Assembly: GCA_944388145.1 (NCBI GenBank)
Contig: CALXHQ010000002.1
Span: 186,001 to 250,000 of the forward strand
Reading direction: 5' to 3'
Source of the DNA: an uncultured Gemmiger sp.
GTDB taxonomy: Bacteria; Bacillota; Clostridia; Oscillospirales; Ruminococcaceae
Length of the DNA stretch: 64,000 bases
Numbering within the stretch: position 1 is the stretch's first letter; each line of letters begins with the position of its first letter. Shown here piece by piece: positions 34,087-43,619 of this stretch. A program made the translations under genes and the position numbers. The notes under the pieces were generated by a model that searched no databases, was not told where the DNA came from, and saw nothing but the letters and a program-made list of their open reading frames with translations.

Positions 34087-36012
34087 TTATTCAGCGTCGC
34101 CCTCAGCCTCGTCATTCAGGCAAGCTTTCATGGACAGGCTGATGCGCTTGCGGTCAAAGTCCACGTCGATCAGCTTGACCTTGACCTCGTCGCCAACCTT
34201 CAGCACATCGCTGACCTTGTTGACGCGCTCGTTCGAAATCTCGCTGATATGGACCAGGCCGTCAACACCGGGCAGGATGCGGACAAAAGCGCCGAACTTG
34301 GTGATGGAGACAACCGGGGCAACAAACTCGCTGCCGATGGGATACTCGGTCTTGAGCTTCTCCCAGGGGTTGTCCTCTTCCTTCTTGTAGCCCAGAGAAA
34401 CCTTCTGGTTCTCGGGGTCGTAGCTCTTCACATACACCTCAATGGTATCGCCCACATTGACGACCTCAGAGGGATGCTTGATGTTGTTCCAGCTCAGCTC
34501 GCTGATGTGGCACAGGCCGTCCACACCGCCGATATCCACGAAAGCGCCGTAGCTGGTCAGGCTCTTGACCACGCCGGTGTACTTCTTGCCAACCTCAACA
34601 TTGGCCCAGAACTCCTCACGCTTGACCTTGTTCTCCTCGGCAGTCACCTTGTTGATGCTGCCAACGATCTTGCGGCCGGCGCACTCGGTGATATACAGGC
34701 GCACATGCTTGCCAACCAGCTTGGTGTAGTCCTCATCGCGGCGCATGGTAGCCTGGCTGCGGGGAACAAAGACACGCACGCCCTTGACATTGACGACAAC
34801 GCCGCCCTTGTTGGCTTCCATAACGTCGCCTTCCATGATGGTGCCGTTCTCGCAAGCCTCAGACACGTCCTTCATGCCCTTCTGGGCCTCAAAGCGGACG
34901 CGGGACAGGGTGTCAACGCCCTCCTGGTCGTTGGTCTTGACCACAACCAGGTCCAGCTCGTCGCCCACCTTGACCAGATCTTCCATCTTGGCGTTGGGGT
35001 CACGGGTCATCTCGTTGAGCTTGACCACGCCGGTGTGCTTGGAGCCGTCCACGCCGACCGTGCACTCGGTGGGGCTGACGCTGATGACCTTGCCCTTGAC
35101 GATTTTACCAGCAAACAGGGGCTTTGCATCGGATGCCTCCAGCATCTCGGCAAAGCTCATGTCGTCACGAATTTCTTCACTCATACAGTTAAGTACCTCC
35201 TCAATTATAGACGAAGGCGTCGAAGCCCCGGCTGTCACACCCACCACCCTGGCACCTTTCAGCCAGTTCCGGTCCAGCTCGGCGGCTGTCTCGATACTGA
35301 CGGCATCACAGTGCCTGGCGGCGACCTGCAGCAGCTTTTGGGTGTTGGAAGAATGATGACCGCCAATGACGACCATGTGGTCGCATTTTTGGCTGAGGTC
35401 TTCCGCTTCCTGCTGCCTCGCCCACGTTGCATTACATATTGTATCAAATATTTTGGGATTTGTACACCATTTTTTTAGAAAAGCCTTGCATGCTTCCCAG
35501 CTTTCCACCCGGAAGGTGGTTTGGGCCACAACATAAATGGATTTTTGTGGCATTCTATTCTTTGCCCAGTTCTGCAGCTCCTCCAGGCCGGAAAAAACCA
35601 CCACAGGACCCGTCGCATGGCCTACAATTCCCTCTACTTCGGGATGGGTGCGGTCGCCCGCCACCAGTAACGTGGCGCCGTTTCTGCCCGCCTCAGCGGC
35701 AATCTTATGGATTTTTGCAACAAAGGGGCAGGTTGCATCGTGATACGCCAGGCCCCGTGTGCGGATTTTTTCATACACATTCTCAGGGACGCCGTGGCTG
35801 CGGATAACCACCTCGCAACCGTCGGGCACCTGCTCCACCGTGTCACAGGTGACGGCCCCCTTGGCCTGCAGGTCGGCCACCACCTGGGGGTTGTGGATCA
35901 GCGGTCCCAGTGTTGCCACCCGGCGGCCCTGGGCCAGCAGATCATAAGTCAGTTTGACGGCCCGGTCCACGCCGAAGCAAAAACCGGCCGTTTTGGCAAG
36001 ATGGATCTCCAT
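34087..36012 (-). CDS. ispH-rpsA: Fusion of 4-hydroxy-3-methylbut-2-enyl diphosphate reductase (IspH) and ribosomal protein S1
   Basis: 641 residues. About 1-285 is IspH, last enzyme of the MEP isoprenoid pathway, with the Fe-S Cys residues in [23 protein letters not shown] and [12 protein letters not shown]. About 300-641 holds four S1 RNA-binding domains ([77 protein letters not shown]). Such IspH-S1 fusions are known in Clostridia. ATG at 36012 has GGAGG 8 nt upstream; an ATG at 36027 precedes that site and is less likely. Last gene of the cmk-plsC operon. Confidence 0.95.
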   Translation of the reverse strand: MEIHLAKTAGFCFGVDRAVKLTYDLLAQGRRVATLGPLIHNPQVVADLQAKGAVTCDTVEQVPDGCEVVIRSHGVPENVYEKIRTRGLAYHDATCPFVAKIHKIAAEAGRNGATLLVAGDRTHPEVEGIVGHATGPVVVFSGLEELQNWAKNRMPQKSIYVVAQTTFRVESWEACKAFLKKWCTNPKIFDTICNATWARQQEAEDLSQKCDHMVVIGGHHSSNTQKLLQVAARHCDAVSIETAAELDRNWLKGARVVGVTAGASTPSSIIEEVLNCMSEEIRDDMSFAEMLEASDAKPLFAGKIVKGKVISVSPTECTVGVDGSKHTGVVKLNEMTRDPNAKMEDLVKVGDELDLVVVKTNDQEGVDTLSRVRFEAQKGMKDVSEACENGTIMEGDVMEANKGGVVVNVKGVRVFVPRSQATMRRDEDYTKLVGKHVRLYITECAGRKIVGSINKVTAEENKVKREEFWANVEVGKKYTGVVKSLTSYGAFVDIGGVDGLCHISELSWNNIKHPSEVVNVGDTIEVYVKSYDPENQKVSLGYKKEEDNPWEKLKTEYPIGSEFVAPVVSITKFGAFVRILPGVDGLVHISEISNERVNKVSDVLKVGDEVKVKLIDVDFDRKRISLSMKACLNDEAEGDAE

Positions 36013-36049
36013 TGTGGGTTCCTCCATAGTATGGGATGCGCCGTGCGGG

Positions 36050-36841
36050 TCAGGCGCCGCCCTCAGGGTCGGCCCCGCCGGAAACGTCCACCTTGGGCAG
36101 TTCCATCTTGGGCAGCTCCACGGCGGCACGGGCGGGTTCCGCCGGCTGAACAGTCTGCCCGGCGGGCTTTTCTGTTCCGCGGGCATTCAGCTCTTCCAGC
36201 GTGGGCGAATCGGGGAAGCGGTGTTCGGTATACAAGGCATCCCAACTGTCGCTCAGACGCTTTTTCAGCACGCGGATCTGGGCGATGGAACGGCGCGGAT
36301 CCTCGATGTGCAGGTCCTCGGCGGGGATATGGGGCCCAAAGCAGACACGCACCCGGCAGAAGGGGCGCATCCGCCCGCTTTTGGTGTGGTAAATAATACG
36401 GCAGGGGATCATGTCGGCCCCGGCGGCGCTGGCCACCACGAAGGCGCCGCTCTTGATCTTGCCGGTGCGGCCGTTCTTGGTGCGGGTCCCCTCGGCAAAG
36501 ATCAGCATGCCGTGGCCCTTTTCCACCTGGGCGGTCACCTTTTCCAGCGCCTTGGTGTCCGCCTTGCCGCGGGCGATGGGCACCGCGCCCAGGATGCCCA
36601 AAAACCAGCCGATGACCGGGTTTTTGAACAGCTCTTCCTTGGCGATGATGCAGACCCGCTTCCAGCTGAAAATGCTGATGCAGATGAACACGGGGTCGAT
36701 ATCTGAGATGTGGTTGGACGCCACCACATAGCCGCGGCCGGCCTCGTCCCCGATCAGATATTCCCGCCCGGTCACTTCAATGCGCCACACAAGATGCCAC
36801 AGCAGCCAGGCGATCGGCAGAATAACCCAGTACAGTACCAT
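36050..36841 (-). CDS. plsC: 1-acyl-sn-glycerol-3-phosphate acyltransferase
   Basis: 263 residues. One N-terminal membrane helix, catalytic SNHISDIDP (H-x4-D), and substrate-binding [10 protein letters not shown]. It makes phosphatidic acid in phospholipid synthesis. The last 50 residues are a Pro/Ala-rich extension ([20 protein letters not shown]) not needed for catalysis. ATG at 36841 follows GAGGAAAC. It lies between cmk and ispH-rpsA, a conserved clostridial order. Confidence 0.93.
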   Translation of the reverse strand: MVLYWVILPIAWLLWHLVWRIEVTGREYLIGDEAGRGYVVASNHISDIDPVFICISIFSWKRVCIIAKEELFKNPVIGWFLGILGAVPIARGKADTKALEKVTAQVEKGHGMLIFAEGTRTKNGRTGKIKSGAFVVASAAGADMIPCRIIYHTKSGRMRPFCRVRVCFGPHIPAEDLHIEDPRRSIAQIRVLKKRLSDSWDALYTEHRFPDSPTLEELNARGTEKPAGQTVQPAEPARAAVELPKMELPKVDVSGGADPEGGA

Positions 36842-36966
36842 AGTTGTTTCCTCGCTTTATTACTCTTTTACTTCCCCGGCAACCAAAGTATGCCGGCCGG
36901 TTTCTATTTGGTCCGGCCATGCCCGCCCCTGCCAGAGGGCGGGCCGCCGGTTGGTCCTGCAATTGG

Positions 36967-37641
36967 TCAGCCGTTCTGCCGGGTCCTGTCCAGAATCACC
37001 TGCTTCAGTGCGGCAAAGCTCTGCTCAATGTCCAGCTCGCTGGTGTCCACCAGCACTGCATCCTCCGCCCGGCGCAGGGGGGCAGCGGCCCGGTGGATGT
37101 CCTGGTCGTCCCTGCGGCGGATGTCCGCCAGCACGGTGTCATAGTCGGCAGGCTGGCCCTTGGCCGCCAGCTCGGCGTAGCGGCGCTGCGCACGGGCCTC
37201 CGGGCTGGCGGTCAAAAAGATCTTGACAGTGGCGTCCGGCAATACCACCGTGCCGATATCCCGGCCGTCCATCAGCACGTCCCGGCTTTTGGCCAGGCTG
37301 CGCTGGGTGTCCAGCAGGAAAGCCCGCACGGCGGGGTTTGCCCCCACGGCGGAGGCTGCCATGCCCACCTGCTCGGCGCGGATGGCATCGGACACATCCT
37401 CGCCGTTGAGCAGCACATGCTGCACGCCGTCCTGCAGACGGATGTCCAGATGCACCTCGGGCAGCAGGGCCTCGACGGCGGCGTTGTCAGCCGGGTCCTT
37501 GCCGGCGCGCAGGGCGTACAGGCCCACCGCGCGGTACATGGCGCCGGTGTCCACATAGGTATAGCCCAGCTCGGCGGCCAACCGCCGCGCCATGCTGGAT
37601 TTGCCGGCCCCGGAGGGCCCGTCGATGGCAACAGAGATCAT
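36967..37641 (-). CDS. cmk: Cytidylate kinase
   Basis: 224 residues. P-loop IDGPSGAGKSSMARRLA, substrate-binding YVDTGAMYRAVGLYAL, and DGRDIGTVVLPDATVKIFL. It phosphorylates CMP/dCMP. ATG at 37641 follows AAAAGGAG. First gene of cmk-plsC-ispH/rpsA; the promoter must lie in or beside the repeat-filled region upstream. Confidence 0.95.
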   Translation of the reverse strand: MISVAIDGPSGAGKSSMARRLAAELGYTYVDTGAMYRAVGLYALRAGKDPADNAAVEALLPEVHLDIRLQDGVQHVLLNGEDVSDAIRAEQVGMAASAVGANPAVRAFLLDTQRSLAKSRDVLMDGRDIGTVVLPDATVKIFLTASPEARAQRRYAELAAKGQPADYDTVLADIRRRDDQDIHRAAAPLRRAEDAVLVDTSELDIEQSFAALKQVILDRTRQNG

Positions 37642-37857
37642 GAAAATTGCTCCTTTTGTGATGAAAATTGGGGTTGGCGGTTCTATTTTGCGGGAGGATG
37701 CCCGAGGTGGGGGAGAAATAAACGGCAGACTGACAGGCCGTTTTTTCTCAGCCCGGCGGGGATTCTGGTTTCGATTTTAGCGGCAGGGTGCCGGGGGCGT
37801 TTTTTCTCAGCCTGGCGGGGTTTCTGGTTTCTTTTATACCGGCAGACTGCCGGTAGC

Positions 37858-38334
37858 ATTCTTCTTTCATCACTGAAAGAAGAATCAAGAAAGGTGCCAC
37901 CGGTTTCGAGGCGGTGGACGCACGAGCAAAGGGCCTTGCCCTTTGCAATCCTGCCTGCGATAAACGGCAGCCGCCCCGCCAACAGGTGGTGCCCGGCCCT
38001 ACCCTGCGGGCCGGGGGATCGTTTTACTCCCCCCGTAGCGCCTGCCGGCAGGTACATGGCAGAATTTGTAACATTTGCTCACCGTTTGGTTTCTCCTGCG
38101 GTTGCCGGCAGGAACGCTCTGCACGGGCAGCCTTGAACCTGCCGGCAAGGCAGCGGGGGCGAGAATACGTTTCCTCGGCCCGCAGGGTAGGGCCGAGCGC
38201 ATCCCGGTGGTGGGGTGGCTGCCGTCAATCTTGGGCGGGAGTCTTGAGGGCAAGGCCCTCAAGCCGGCGTCCACCGCTTCGGAACGGTGGCTCCTTTCTC
38301 GGTTCCTCTTTCGGGGACGAAAGAGGAACGCCTC
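37858..38334. repeat. Family B structured repeat, two full copies in inverted orientation
   Basis: The 766-bp gap 37642-38407 has no gene. Left copy 37858-38034 and right copy 38155-38334 (opposite strand) each show four hairpins in the same order. (i) 37858-37885 / 38303-38328; (ii) CCACCG...CGGTGG at 37897-37917 / 38271-38290; (iii) 37926-37946 / 38243-38263; (iv) 37992-38015 / 38174-38197. Loops are conserved (TCAC or TCCC; CTT; TACCCTGC) while stems change by paired substitutions. The unit is flanked by CTGCCGGCAGG-type palindromes around 38041-38053 and 38103-38112. Confidence 0.7.
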
Positions 38335-38407
38335 CCGCCGTGCAACGGTAAAAGTAAAACCCGCAACGCTATCGGGCCGGGAAAATGCCCCAACGGCAGC
38401 CTGCCGT

Positions 38408-39631
38408 TTATACCCCCCGGGCCGCCGCCTGCGCCGTGGCCCAGGCGATCTGCAGGTTGTAGCCGCCGGTGCGGGCGTCCACGTCCAGCACCTCGCCGGC
38501 AAAGTACAGCCCGGGGCAGAGTTTGCTCTGCATGGTTTTGGGGTCCACCTGGCTGCAGGCCACGCCGCCCGCGGTAATAACCGCGTGCTGCAAATCTCCC
38601 AGCCCGCTGATGGGCACCTGCCAGTGCTTGCACAGTGTGACCAGCGCCTGCTTTTGCTCCCGGGTGATCTGGGCGGCGCGGGTGGCGGGGTCAATACCCC
38701 ACTTTTCCACCGCCACCGGCCGCATCGACCGGGGCAGCAGCTTTTCCAGCGCGCCCTGGGCGCTGTGCCCGCCCAATGCGGCGAAATCCCGCGTCAGGCG
38801 GTCGTACAGTGTTTTTTCCTCCAGAGCGGGCTTCAGGTCGAACTCGCAGACATAATCATGCCTGGCAAAGTCCTCGATCCAGGTGGAGGCGGACAGCACC
38901 AGCGGCCCCGACAGGCCAAAATGGGTGAACAGCGCCTCGCCCTGCTCGTGGAACACCGGGCGGCCGTCCTCCAGCAGCGTCAGCGCCACGTTTCGCAGCG
39001 AAAGCCCCATCATCCTCCGGCAGGCCAGGTCGGGGGAAACCAGGCTGCACAGGCTGGGCTGGGGCTGCGTGACCGTGTGTCCCGCCTGCCGGGCCAGCCT
39101 GTAACCGCTGCCATCGCTGCCGGTGCTGGGGTAGCTCTCGCCGCCGGTGGCCACCAGCACCGCCCCTGCCCGCAGTTCCCGGCCGTCGGCGGTACGCACG
39201 CCCATGCAGCGGCCGTCCTCAATCAGCAGCTTTTTGGCGGAGCCGTGCAGCAGTTCCGCGCCTGCGGCATAGCGGCGCAGTGCCTCCAGCACGTCGGCGG
39301 CGCGGTCACTCCGGGGAAAGACCCGCCGCCCCCGCTCGGTTTTTAGCGGTACGCCCAGGCGCTCGAACAGCTCCATCGCCGCGGCGGGCGGAAAGGCGTA
39401 CAGCGCCGAGTACAAAAACCGCGGGTTGTGCCGCACCATCGTCAAAAATGTGGGCACATCGCAGTTGTTGGTCAGGTTGCAGCGCCCCTTGCCGGTGATC
39501 AAAATTTTCTGGCCGGGGCCTTTGGGGTTGTGCTCCAGCAGCGCCACCCGGGCGCCCCGCTCGCAGGCGGCGCCCGCGGCCATCAGCCCGGCGGCGCCTG
39601 CGCCCACAATCAGCAGGTCAGGCATCGGCAT
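38408..39631 (-). CDS. HI0933/BaiN-family flavoprotein (NAD(P)/FAD-dependent oxidoreductase)
   Basis: 407 residues. FAD dinucleotide-binding motif LLIVGAGAAGLMAAGAACERG, then ITGKGRCNLTNNCDVP and ATGGESYPSTGSDGSGY, the signatures of the HI0933 family ('aminoacetone oxidase-like'). The C-terminus YNLQIAWATAQAAARG closes the FAD site. Substrate unknown; the family includes bile-acid reductases, but this cannot be assigned. ATG at 39631 follows AAGGAGG and overlaps the upstream membrane-protein gene by 14 bp. Confidence 0.88.
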   Translation of the reverse strand: MPMPDLLIVGAGAAGLMAAGAACERGARVALLEHNPKGPGQKILITGKGRCNLTNNCDVPTFLTMVRHNPRFLYSALYAFPPAAAMELFERLGVPLKTERGRRVFPRSDRAADVLEALRRYAAGAELLHGSAKKLLIEDGRCMGVRTADGRELRAGAVLVATGGESYPSTGSDGSGYRLARQAGHTVTQPQPSLCSLVSPDLACRRMMGLSLRNVALTLLEDGRPVFHEQGEALFTHFGLSGPLVLSASTWIEDFARHDYVCEFDLKPALEEKTLYDRLTRDFAALGGHSAQGALEKLLPRSMRPVAVEKWGIDPATRAAQITREQKQALVTLCKHWQVPISGLGDLQHAVITAGGVACSQVDPKTMQSKLCPGLYFAGEVLDVDARTGGYNLQIAWATAQAAARGV

Positions 39632-41303
39632 GGCGGACCCTCCTTCCGGTCAGAACCCCCACCGCCGCAAACAGGATCAGCAGCGGATGCACCGTTGCCA
39701 GGTACATCGTGGAGGTCCCGATGCCAAAGCTGGACACCTCCACAAAAGCGATCATCGCGCAGCGCAGTGCCGCCATGAACAGCAGCACCCACAACATCGC
39801 CCAGGGCAGGACGGCCCCGGAACAGCGACTTTTGAATACGACGGGGATATTTTTTAGATTCAAATACAATGTGTATAAAAATGCCAGCGGCAGCAGCGCG
39901 GCGTAGACATACCGGATGCCCTCCAGCACGCCGAAGGCCATCTTCTGCCAGGGGCTGTAATAGGGGGTATCCTTGCCGGCCTCGGCGGCGCCGTTGACCG
40001 GGCAGTTGAGGTAACCGGTCCAGGCGGCAAAGTCCTCCTCGGTGCCGATGGAGCGCAGCGTCTCATACGGGGCGCAGTCCTGAAAGGTCAGCGCCCAGAC
40101 AGCGCCCCGGGCGCTCTCGGCCAATACCGGCAGCACATATTCGCCCCGGATGGGCGGGGTGGTGCTGCTGCGCTGCCCGGTCCAGCTGGGCAGTGTGCCG
40201 TCATCACACAGGGCGTTGATGCGGTCGGCCACGCCCTGCCAGTAGGCTTCGGCCCCGGCGGCGGTGTCGTAGATGCCCTCATACTGGGCGGCGCGGCGGA
40301 TGGCCCAGTAGAAGCTGCCCACCCGGTAGTCGTCCAGTTCCGGGTCGCGGAAGTCGTTTTGCAGCTGGGGGTCCTCCTCCAGCCAGTATTCCAACGGCTG
40401 CAGTTCGGGTACCTGCTCGTACAGCAGTTCCCGGGTGCCTTTGGTCACACCCACCAGCGGGGTAAAGCCCTCCGGCGCGGCCACACGGTACATGGCGCCC
40501 ATGGCGTCGGCAAAGCTGCCGCCGGAAAAGTCCGACAGGGCAAACACGCCGTAGTGCTGCCAGTTCAGCCCGCAGAAAGCCAGGATGCCCGCGGCCAGCA
40601 TGGCAAAGGGCCAGGCCAGCGCTCCCAGACGGGCGGGGCAGCGCCGGCGCAGTGCCAGCCAGGCCAGCGCCACGGTGGCAAGGGCGGCAAAAGGCAGCAG
40701 GAACAGCCCGGCGTCCTCCCGGTCCAGGTATCCGGCGGTCAGCCCGCCGCCGGCGGCCAGCAGCCAGGGCCAAAGGCGGGCGTCCGGGGCGAAAAGCGCC
40801 CGCAGCACCGCGCCGCAGAAACCCGCGAAGCAGACAAGGCAGAGCGCCGGGAAGATATTGTCCCGGTAGACGCGCAGCGTGTAGGCCGCGCTGGCCGCCG
40901 GGTTGAAGGCCAGCACCGCGAACAGCGCCAGCCGCGCCCAGCTACCCCAGCCCGCCCTGCGCAGCCAGGGCAAAAACGCCTGGGCCGCCAGCAGCGACGC
41001 CGCGCACCACAGCGCCTGACCGGAGATCAGGTAGGGCAGGTGCAGCGCATGGAGCGCCGCCAGCCACACCGCGAAGAACATGCTTTTGGACAGGGTCAGG
41101 TAGTCGTAAGCCCCCAGCCAGTCCCCGGCCGAGATGGCGTTGGCGGCGCGGAACATCAGCTCATCGTCCAGCGGCGCGCCGCCCACCCAGATGTAGGCCA
41201 TCTGGAAGGAGGCCAGCACCAGCTTGACGGCCACAATGCCCGCCACGCACAGCCAGAAGCCGCGGGCAGACAGCGCCGGGATGCGGGATTTTGCATTGGA
41301 CAT
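39618..41303 (-). CDS. Multi-spanning membrane protein, probable GT-C-type glycosyltransferase
   Basis: 561 residues. About 9 helices in 1-250, a large extracytoplasmic loop of about 190 residues (250-440), then helices to the end. An early acidic pair in the first loop (YIWVGGAPLDDELMFRAAN, D-D-E) and the loop/helix layout resemble GT-C glycosyltransferases such as PMT/ArnT-like enzymes, which use lipid-linked sugars. No family is certain. ATG at 41303 follows AAAGGGGG. The repeat region upstream suggests a new transcript start. Confidence 0.72.
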   Translation of the reverse strand: MSNAKSRIPALSARGFWLCVAGIVAVKLVLASFQMAYIWVGGAPLDDELMFRAANAISAGDWLGAYDYLTLSKSMFFAVWLAALHALHLPYLISGQALWCAASLLAAQAFLPWLRRAGWGSWARLALFAVLAFNPAASAAYTLRVYRDNIFPALCLVCFAGFCGAVLRALFAPDARLWPWLLAAGGGLTAGYLDREDAGLFLLPFAALATVALAWLALRRRCPARLGALAWPFAMLAAGILAFCGLNWQHYGVFALSDFSGGSFADAMGAMYRVAAPEGFTPLVGVTKGTRELLYEQVPELQPLEYWLEEDPQLQNDFRDPELDDYRVGSFYWAIRRAAQYEGIYDTAAGAEAYWQGVADRINALCDDGTLPSWTGQRSSTTPPIRGEYVLPVLAESARGAVWALTFQDCAPYETLRSIGTEEDFAAWTGYLNCPVNGAAEAGKDTPYYSPWQKMAFGVLEGIRYVYAALLPLAFLYTLYLNLKNIPVVFKSRCSGAVLPWAMLWVLLFMAALRCAMIAFVEVSSFGIGTSTMYLATVHPLLILFAAVGVLTGRRVRHADA

Positions 41304-41460
41304 GGCGGGGACCCCCTTTCTTTGGAATCAGGAATTTGGAATTTTGGAGAGGCGGGCGTTCACGTCCGCCGAGGGACGTAAATCCTGCCGCCAGTATCCC
41401 GGAACGATGCGAGCATCGTTCCCTACGGGGCCTGACGGCAGGCGCGATGCAAACCGCGCA

Positions 41461-41570
41461 CCGGAAACCTACCGGCAAAACGGCGGGGGCGACAAAACGT
41501 TCCCTCGGCCCGCAAGGTAGGGCCGAGGCCTCCCGGTAAAGGGGTGCCTGCCGTTCCCCGTCCCGCCCAA
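41461..41570 (-). repeat. Family B structured repeat, partial third copy
   Basis: In the 271-bp gap 41304-41574. Hairpin (iv) is present as CTCGGCCC (41504-41511) and GGGCCGAG (41520-41527) with loop TACCTTGC on the minus strand. The flanks CGGGGGCGAC-AAACGTTCC and GGGGTGCCTGCCGTT match the right copy at 38150-38230. Hairpins (i)-(iii) are missing. A separate stem GGAACGATGC/GCATCGTTCC at 41401-41422 lies just outside. Confidence 0.6.
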
Positions 41571-41574
41571 TCCG

Positions 41575-42489
41575 TCATTTCTGTATCTTCTCCACGCTCT
41601 CAATCAGATACTTCTGCTTCTTGAAGATCAGGTCCACCAGAAGCGACAGATACTTGACCACCATGGCCAGCACCGCAAACACACCGGCAAACCCGACGGT
41701 CAGCACAAACATTGTGGTGGTCCAGCCCGCCACCGGGTGCCCGGTGCAGAACACCACCACCGTGTAGATCAGCTCCACCAGGGCCAGCGCCATCATCACC
41801 AGCGCGATGCCAACGCTGACCTTAAAGCCCGCGTTGGTGTACAGCGCCAGACTGTCCGCGGCCAGGCTGAACCGCCCGGCGGCTTTGTCCCGGATCTGGC
41901 CGGAAAAGGTCAGGTCGGCCATCTTCAGGCCGGAGGCCGCGTAGGCGGCCTTGCGGTAGGGCAGGTGCTCGCTGGAGGCGTGCACCCGGTTGACGGCCCG
42001 GCGGGTCACCAGCCGGAAAGCATCGGTGCGCAGCGCGTAGGCCGAGTGAGAATTGGCGTTGAACACGCCGTAAAACAGCCTGCTGCTGCCCTTGACCCGG
42101 TCGGGGCAGACCGACACAATGTCATTGCCGGCCAGCGCCGTCTGGTAGGCGGCAAAAATCATCTCCGGCGGGTAGGGGGTGTCGGTGGTGTCAAACTCAT
42201 AGACATAGTCGCCAATGGCGGCATCCAGGCCCGCGTTCATGCAGGGCTCCAACTTCTGGTACAGGCTCATGTGCAAAAAGGTCAGCGGCTTGTCCAGGTC
42301 TTTGGCCCAGTCCCGCAGGCTGGGCACGGTGTCATCGGTGCAGGCGTCGTCCACCGCCACCAGCTCATACTGTTCAAAGTGGGCGTCCAGCTGCGCTTTC
42401 AGCATCTGGAAAAACGGCACGGCGCGCGCCCCGTCGTTGTGCAGATAAACCACTGCCGAGATAAAATTCTTTTCTTTATTGGTTGTCAT
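41575..42489 (-). CDS. Family 2 glycosyltransferase with C-terminal membrane helices (GtrB-like)
   Basis: 304 residues. GT2 fold: SAVVYLHNDGARAVPFFQML, ELVAVDDACTDDTVPSLRDW, and a metal-site region YVYEFDTTDTPYPPEM. Two membrane helices follow at about 230-285. The plan matches DPM/GtrB-type enzymes that charge polyprenyl phosphate with a sugar. The start overlaps the upstream flavoprotein stop (ATGA). GtrA at 33481 could be a functional partner although it is 8 kb away. Confidence 0.85.
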   Translation of the reverse strand: MTTNKEKNFISAVVYLHNDGARAVPFFQMLKAQLDAHFEQYELVAVDDACTDDTVPSLRDWAKDLDKPLTFLHMSLYQKLEPCMNAGLDAAIGDYVYEFDTTDTPYPPEMIFAAYQTALAGNDIVSVCPDRVKGSSRLFYGVFNANSHSAYALRTDAFRLVTRRAVNRVHASSEHLPYRKAAYAASGLKMADLTFSGQIRDKAAGRFSLAADSLALYTNAGFKVSVGIALVMMALALVELIYTVVVFCTGHPVAGWTTTMFVLTVGFAGVFAVLAMVVKYLSLLVDLIFKKQKYLIESVEKIQK

Positions 42490-43601
42490 TGGGCCAGCAC
42501 CTCATCCAAATCGTATACGGTATTGATCTTGCCGGACAGCACGCTGACAAAGTCCGGGCCGGAGGCCATCTTCCGCACCACGGTGGGGCGGGAGTCATCG
42601 ATCTCGCTGGCCTTCAGGATCGGCTTCATGCTGAACAGGCTGCCCTTGTAGGCAAAGCCATACTCTTCCCGCAGGTACTTGCGGGCCAGCTGTCCCATGT
42701 AGGGCCAGGCACTTTTGGGTTTGGCCGGGCATTCATTGCAGTTGTACAGGCTGCCGGGGCGGCAGCGGCCGCCGCTCTGCTCCTGGCAGGGGAAGGTGGC
42801 CACCGTGTCGTAGCTGGTCTCGTGGGGGGTGAAGGTCACGCTGGTCAGGCTGTGCAGCCCCGTCTGGCCGAAGGGCATCAGGCTGAAAAAGGGGCCGTCC
42901 ATCACGGTGATGCCGGTGTTGTACAGCCGCTTGTCCACCTCGCACAGGATGATCTCGCACAGCTCGTACTTGATCTTGAACGGCTCAAATCCCGCCAGGG
43001 CGTGGATATCGTTGACGCCCGCGTAGGTGGCGTTCAGCACAAAAGGCGCCTCGGCTGCGTCGCCGCCGGCGGTGACGCGCCAGGTGTCGGGACCGCGCTC
43101 GATTTTTTCCACCGTGCGGCCGCAGCGGATTTCGACCGTGGGGCAGTTTGCCAGCTCCTTCAAAAACCAGTCCCGCAGCACATGGGCGTCGTAGGTGTAC
43201 TCGGTGGTCAGGAAAGCGCCGTCGCACAGGCCGTGGTTGAAATATTTTTCCGGCGGCACATCGTCGCACCGGATGCCCGCCGCCCGGCAGAAGCGCCGGA
43301 ACTCGGCGGCGTTTGTCCAGGAAAAGTGGGCGCTGGTGGCGTAGATCTGGTCGAAATCGGTGCGCAGACAGAAGCCGTAATCCTTGCAGAACCGCTCAAA
43401 ATAGTGGGCGCTCTTGATGGCGGTGGAGTAGCTGCGGGGATAGTGGTATCCCATGTGGACGCGGGCCTGGTTGATGTAGGTGGCCCGCATGAAGGGCTCG
43501 GCGTCCCGCTCCAGCACCAGCACCCGCTGGCCCCGCCGCCCGCTTTGCAGCGCCGCATACAGGCCGTACAGCCCGGCACCGATGATGATTTTGTCGTACA
43601 T
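42486..43601 (-). CDS. FAD-dependent oxidoreductase (DAO-like) in the glycan cluster
   Basis: 371 residues. FAD motif IIIGAGLYGLYAALQSGRRG with LVLERD at the end of strand 2, and substrate-domain residues RVHMGYHYPRSYSTAIKSA. A Cys-rich stretch CNECPAKPK-SAWPYMG sits near residue 290. Members of this group occur in surface-polysaccharide loci; the sugar or amine substrate is unknown. ATG at 43601 has GAGGA 6 nt upstream; an earlier ATG at 43613 precedes that site. Coupled to the glycosyltransferase downstream. Confidence 0.82.
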   Translation of the reverse strand: MYDKIIIGAGLYGLYAALQSGRRGQRVLVLERDAEPFMRATYINQARVHMGYHYPRSYSTAIKSAHYFERFCKDYGFCLRTDFDQIYATSAHFSWTNAAEFRRFCRAAGIRCDDVPPEKYFNHGLCDGAFLTTEYTYDAHVLRDWFLKELANCPTVEIRCGRTVEKIERGPDTWRVTAGGDAAEAPFVLNATYAGVNDIHALAGFEPFKIKYELCEIILCEVDKRLYNTGITVMDGPFFSLMPFGQTGLHSLTSVTFTPHETSYDTVATFPCQEQSGGRCRPGSLYNCNECPAKPKSAWPYMGQLARKYLREEYGFAYKGSLFSMKPILKASEIDDSRPTVVRKMASGPDFVSVLSGKINTVYDLDEVLAQ

Positions 43602-43619
43602 GTCAGTCCTCATATTAAA

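Noticed and set aside
37642-38407. Small protein genes in the 766-bp gap
   Set aside because: Open frames there are rich in repeat-encoded residues, lack ribosome binding sites and cross the conserved hairpins.
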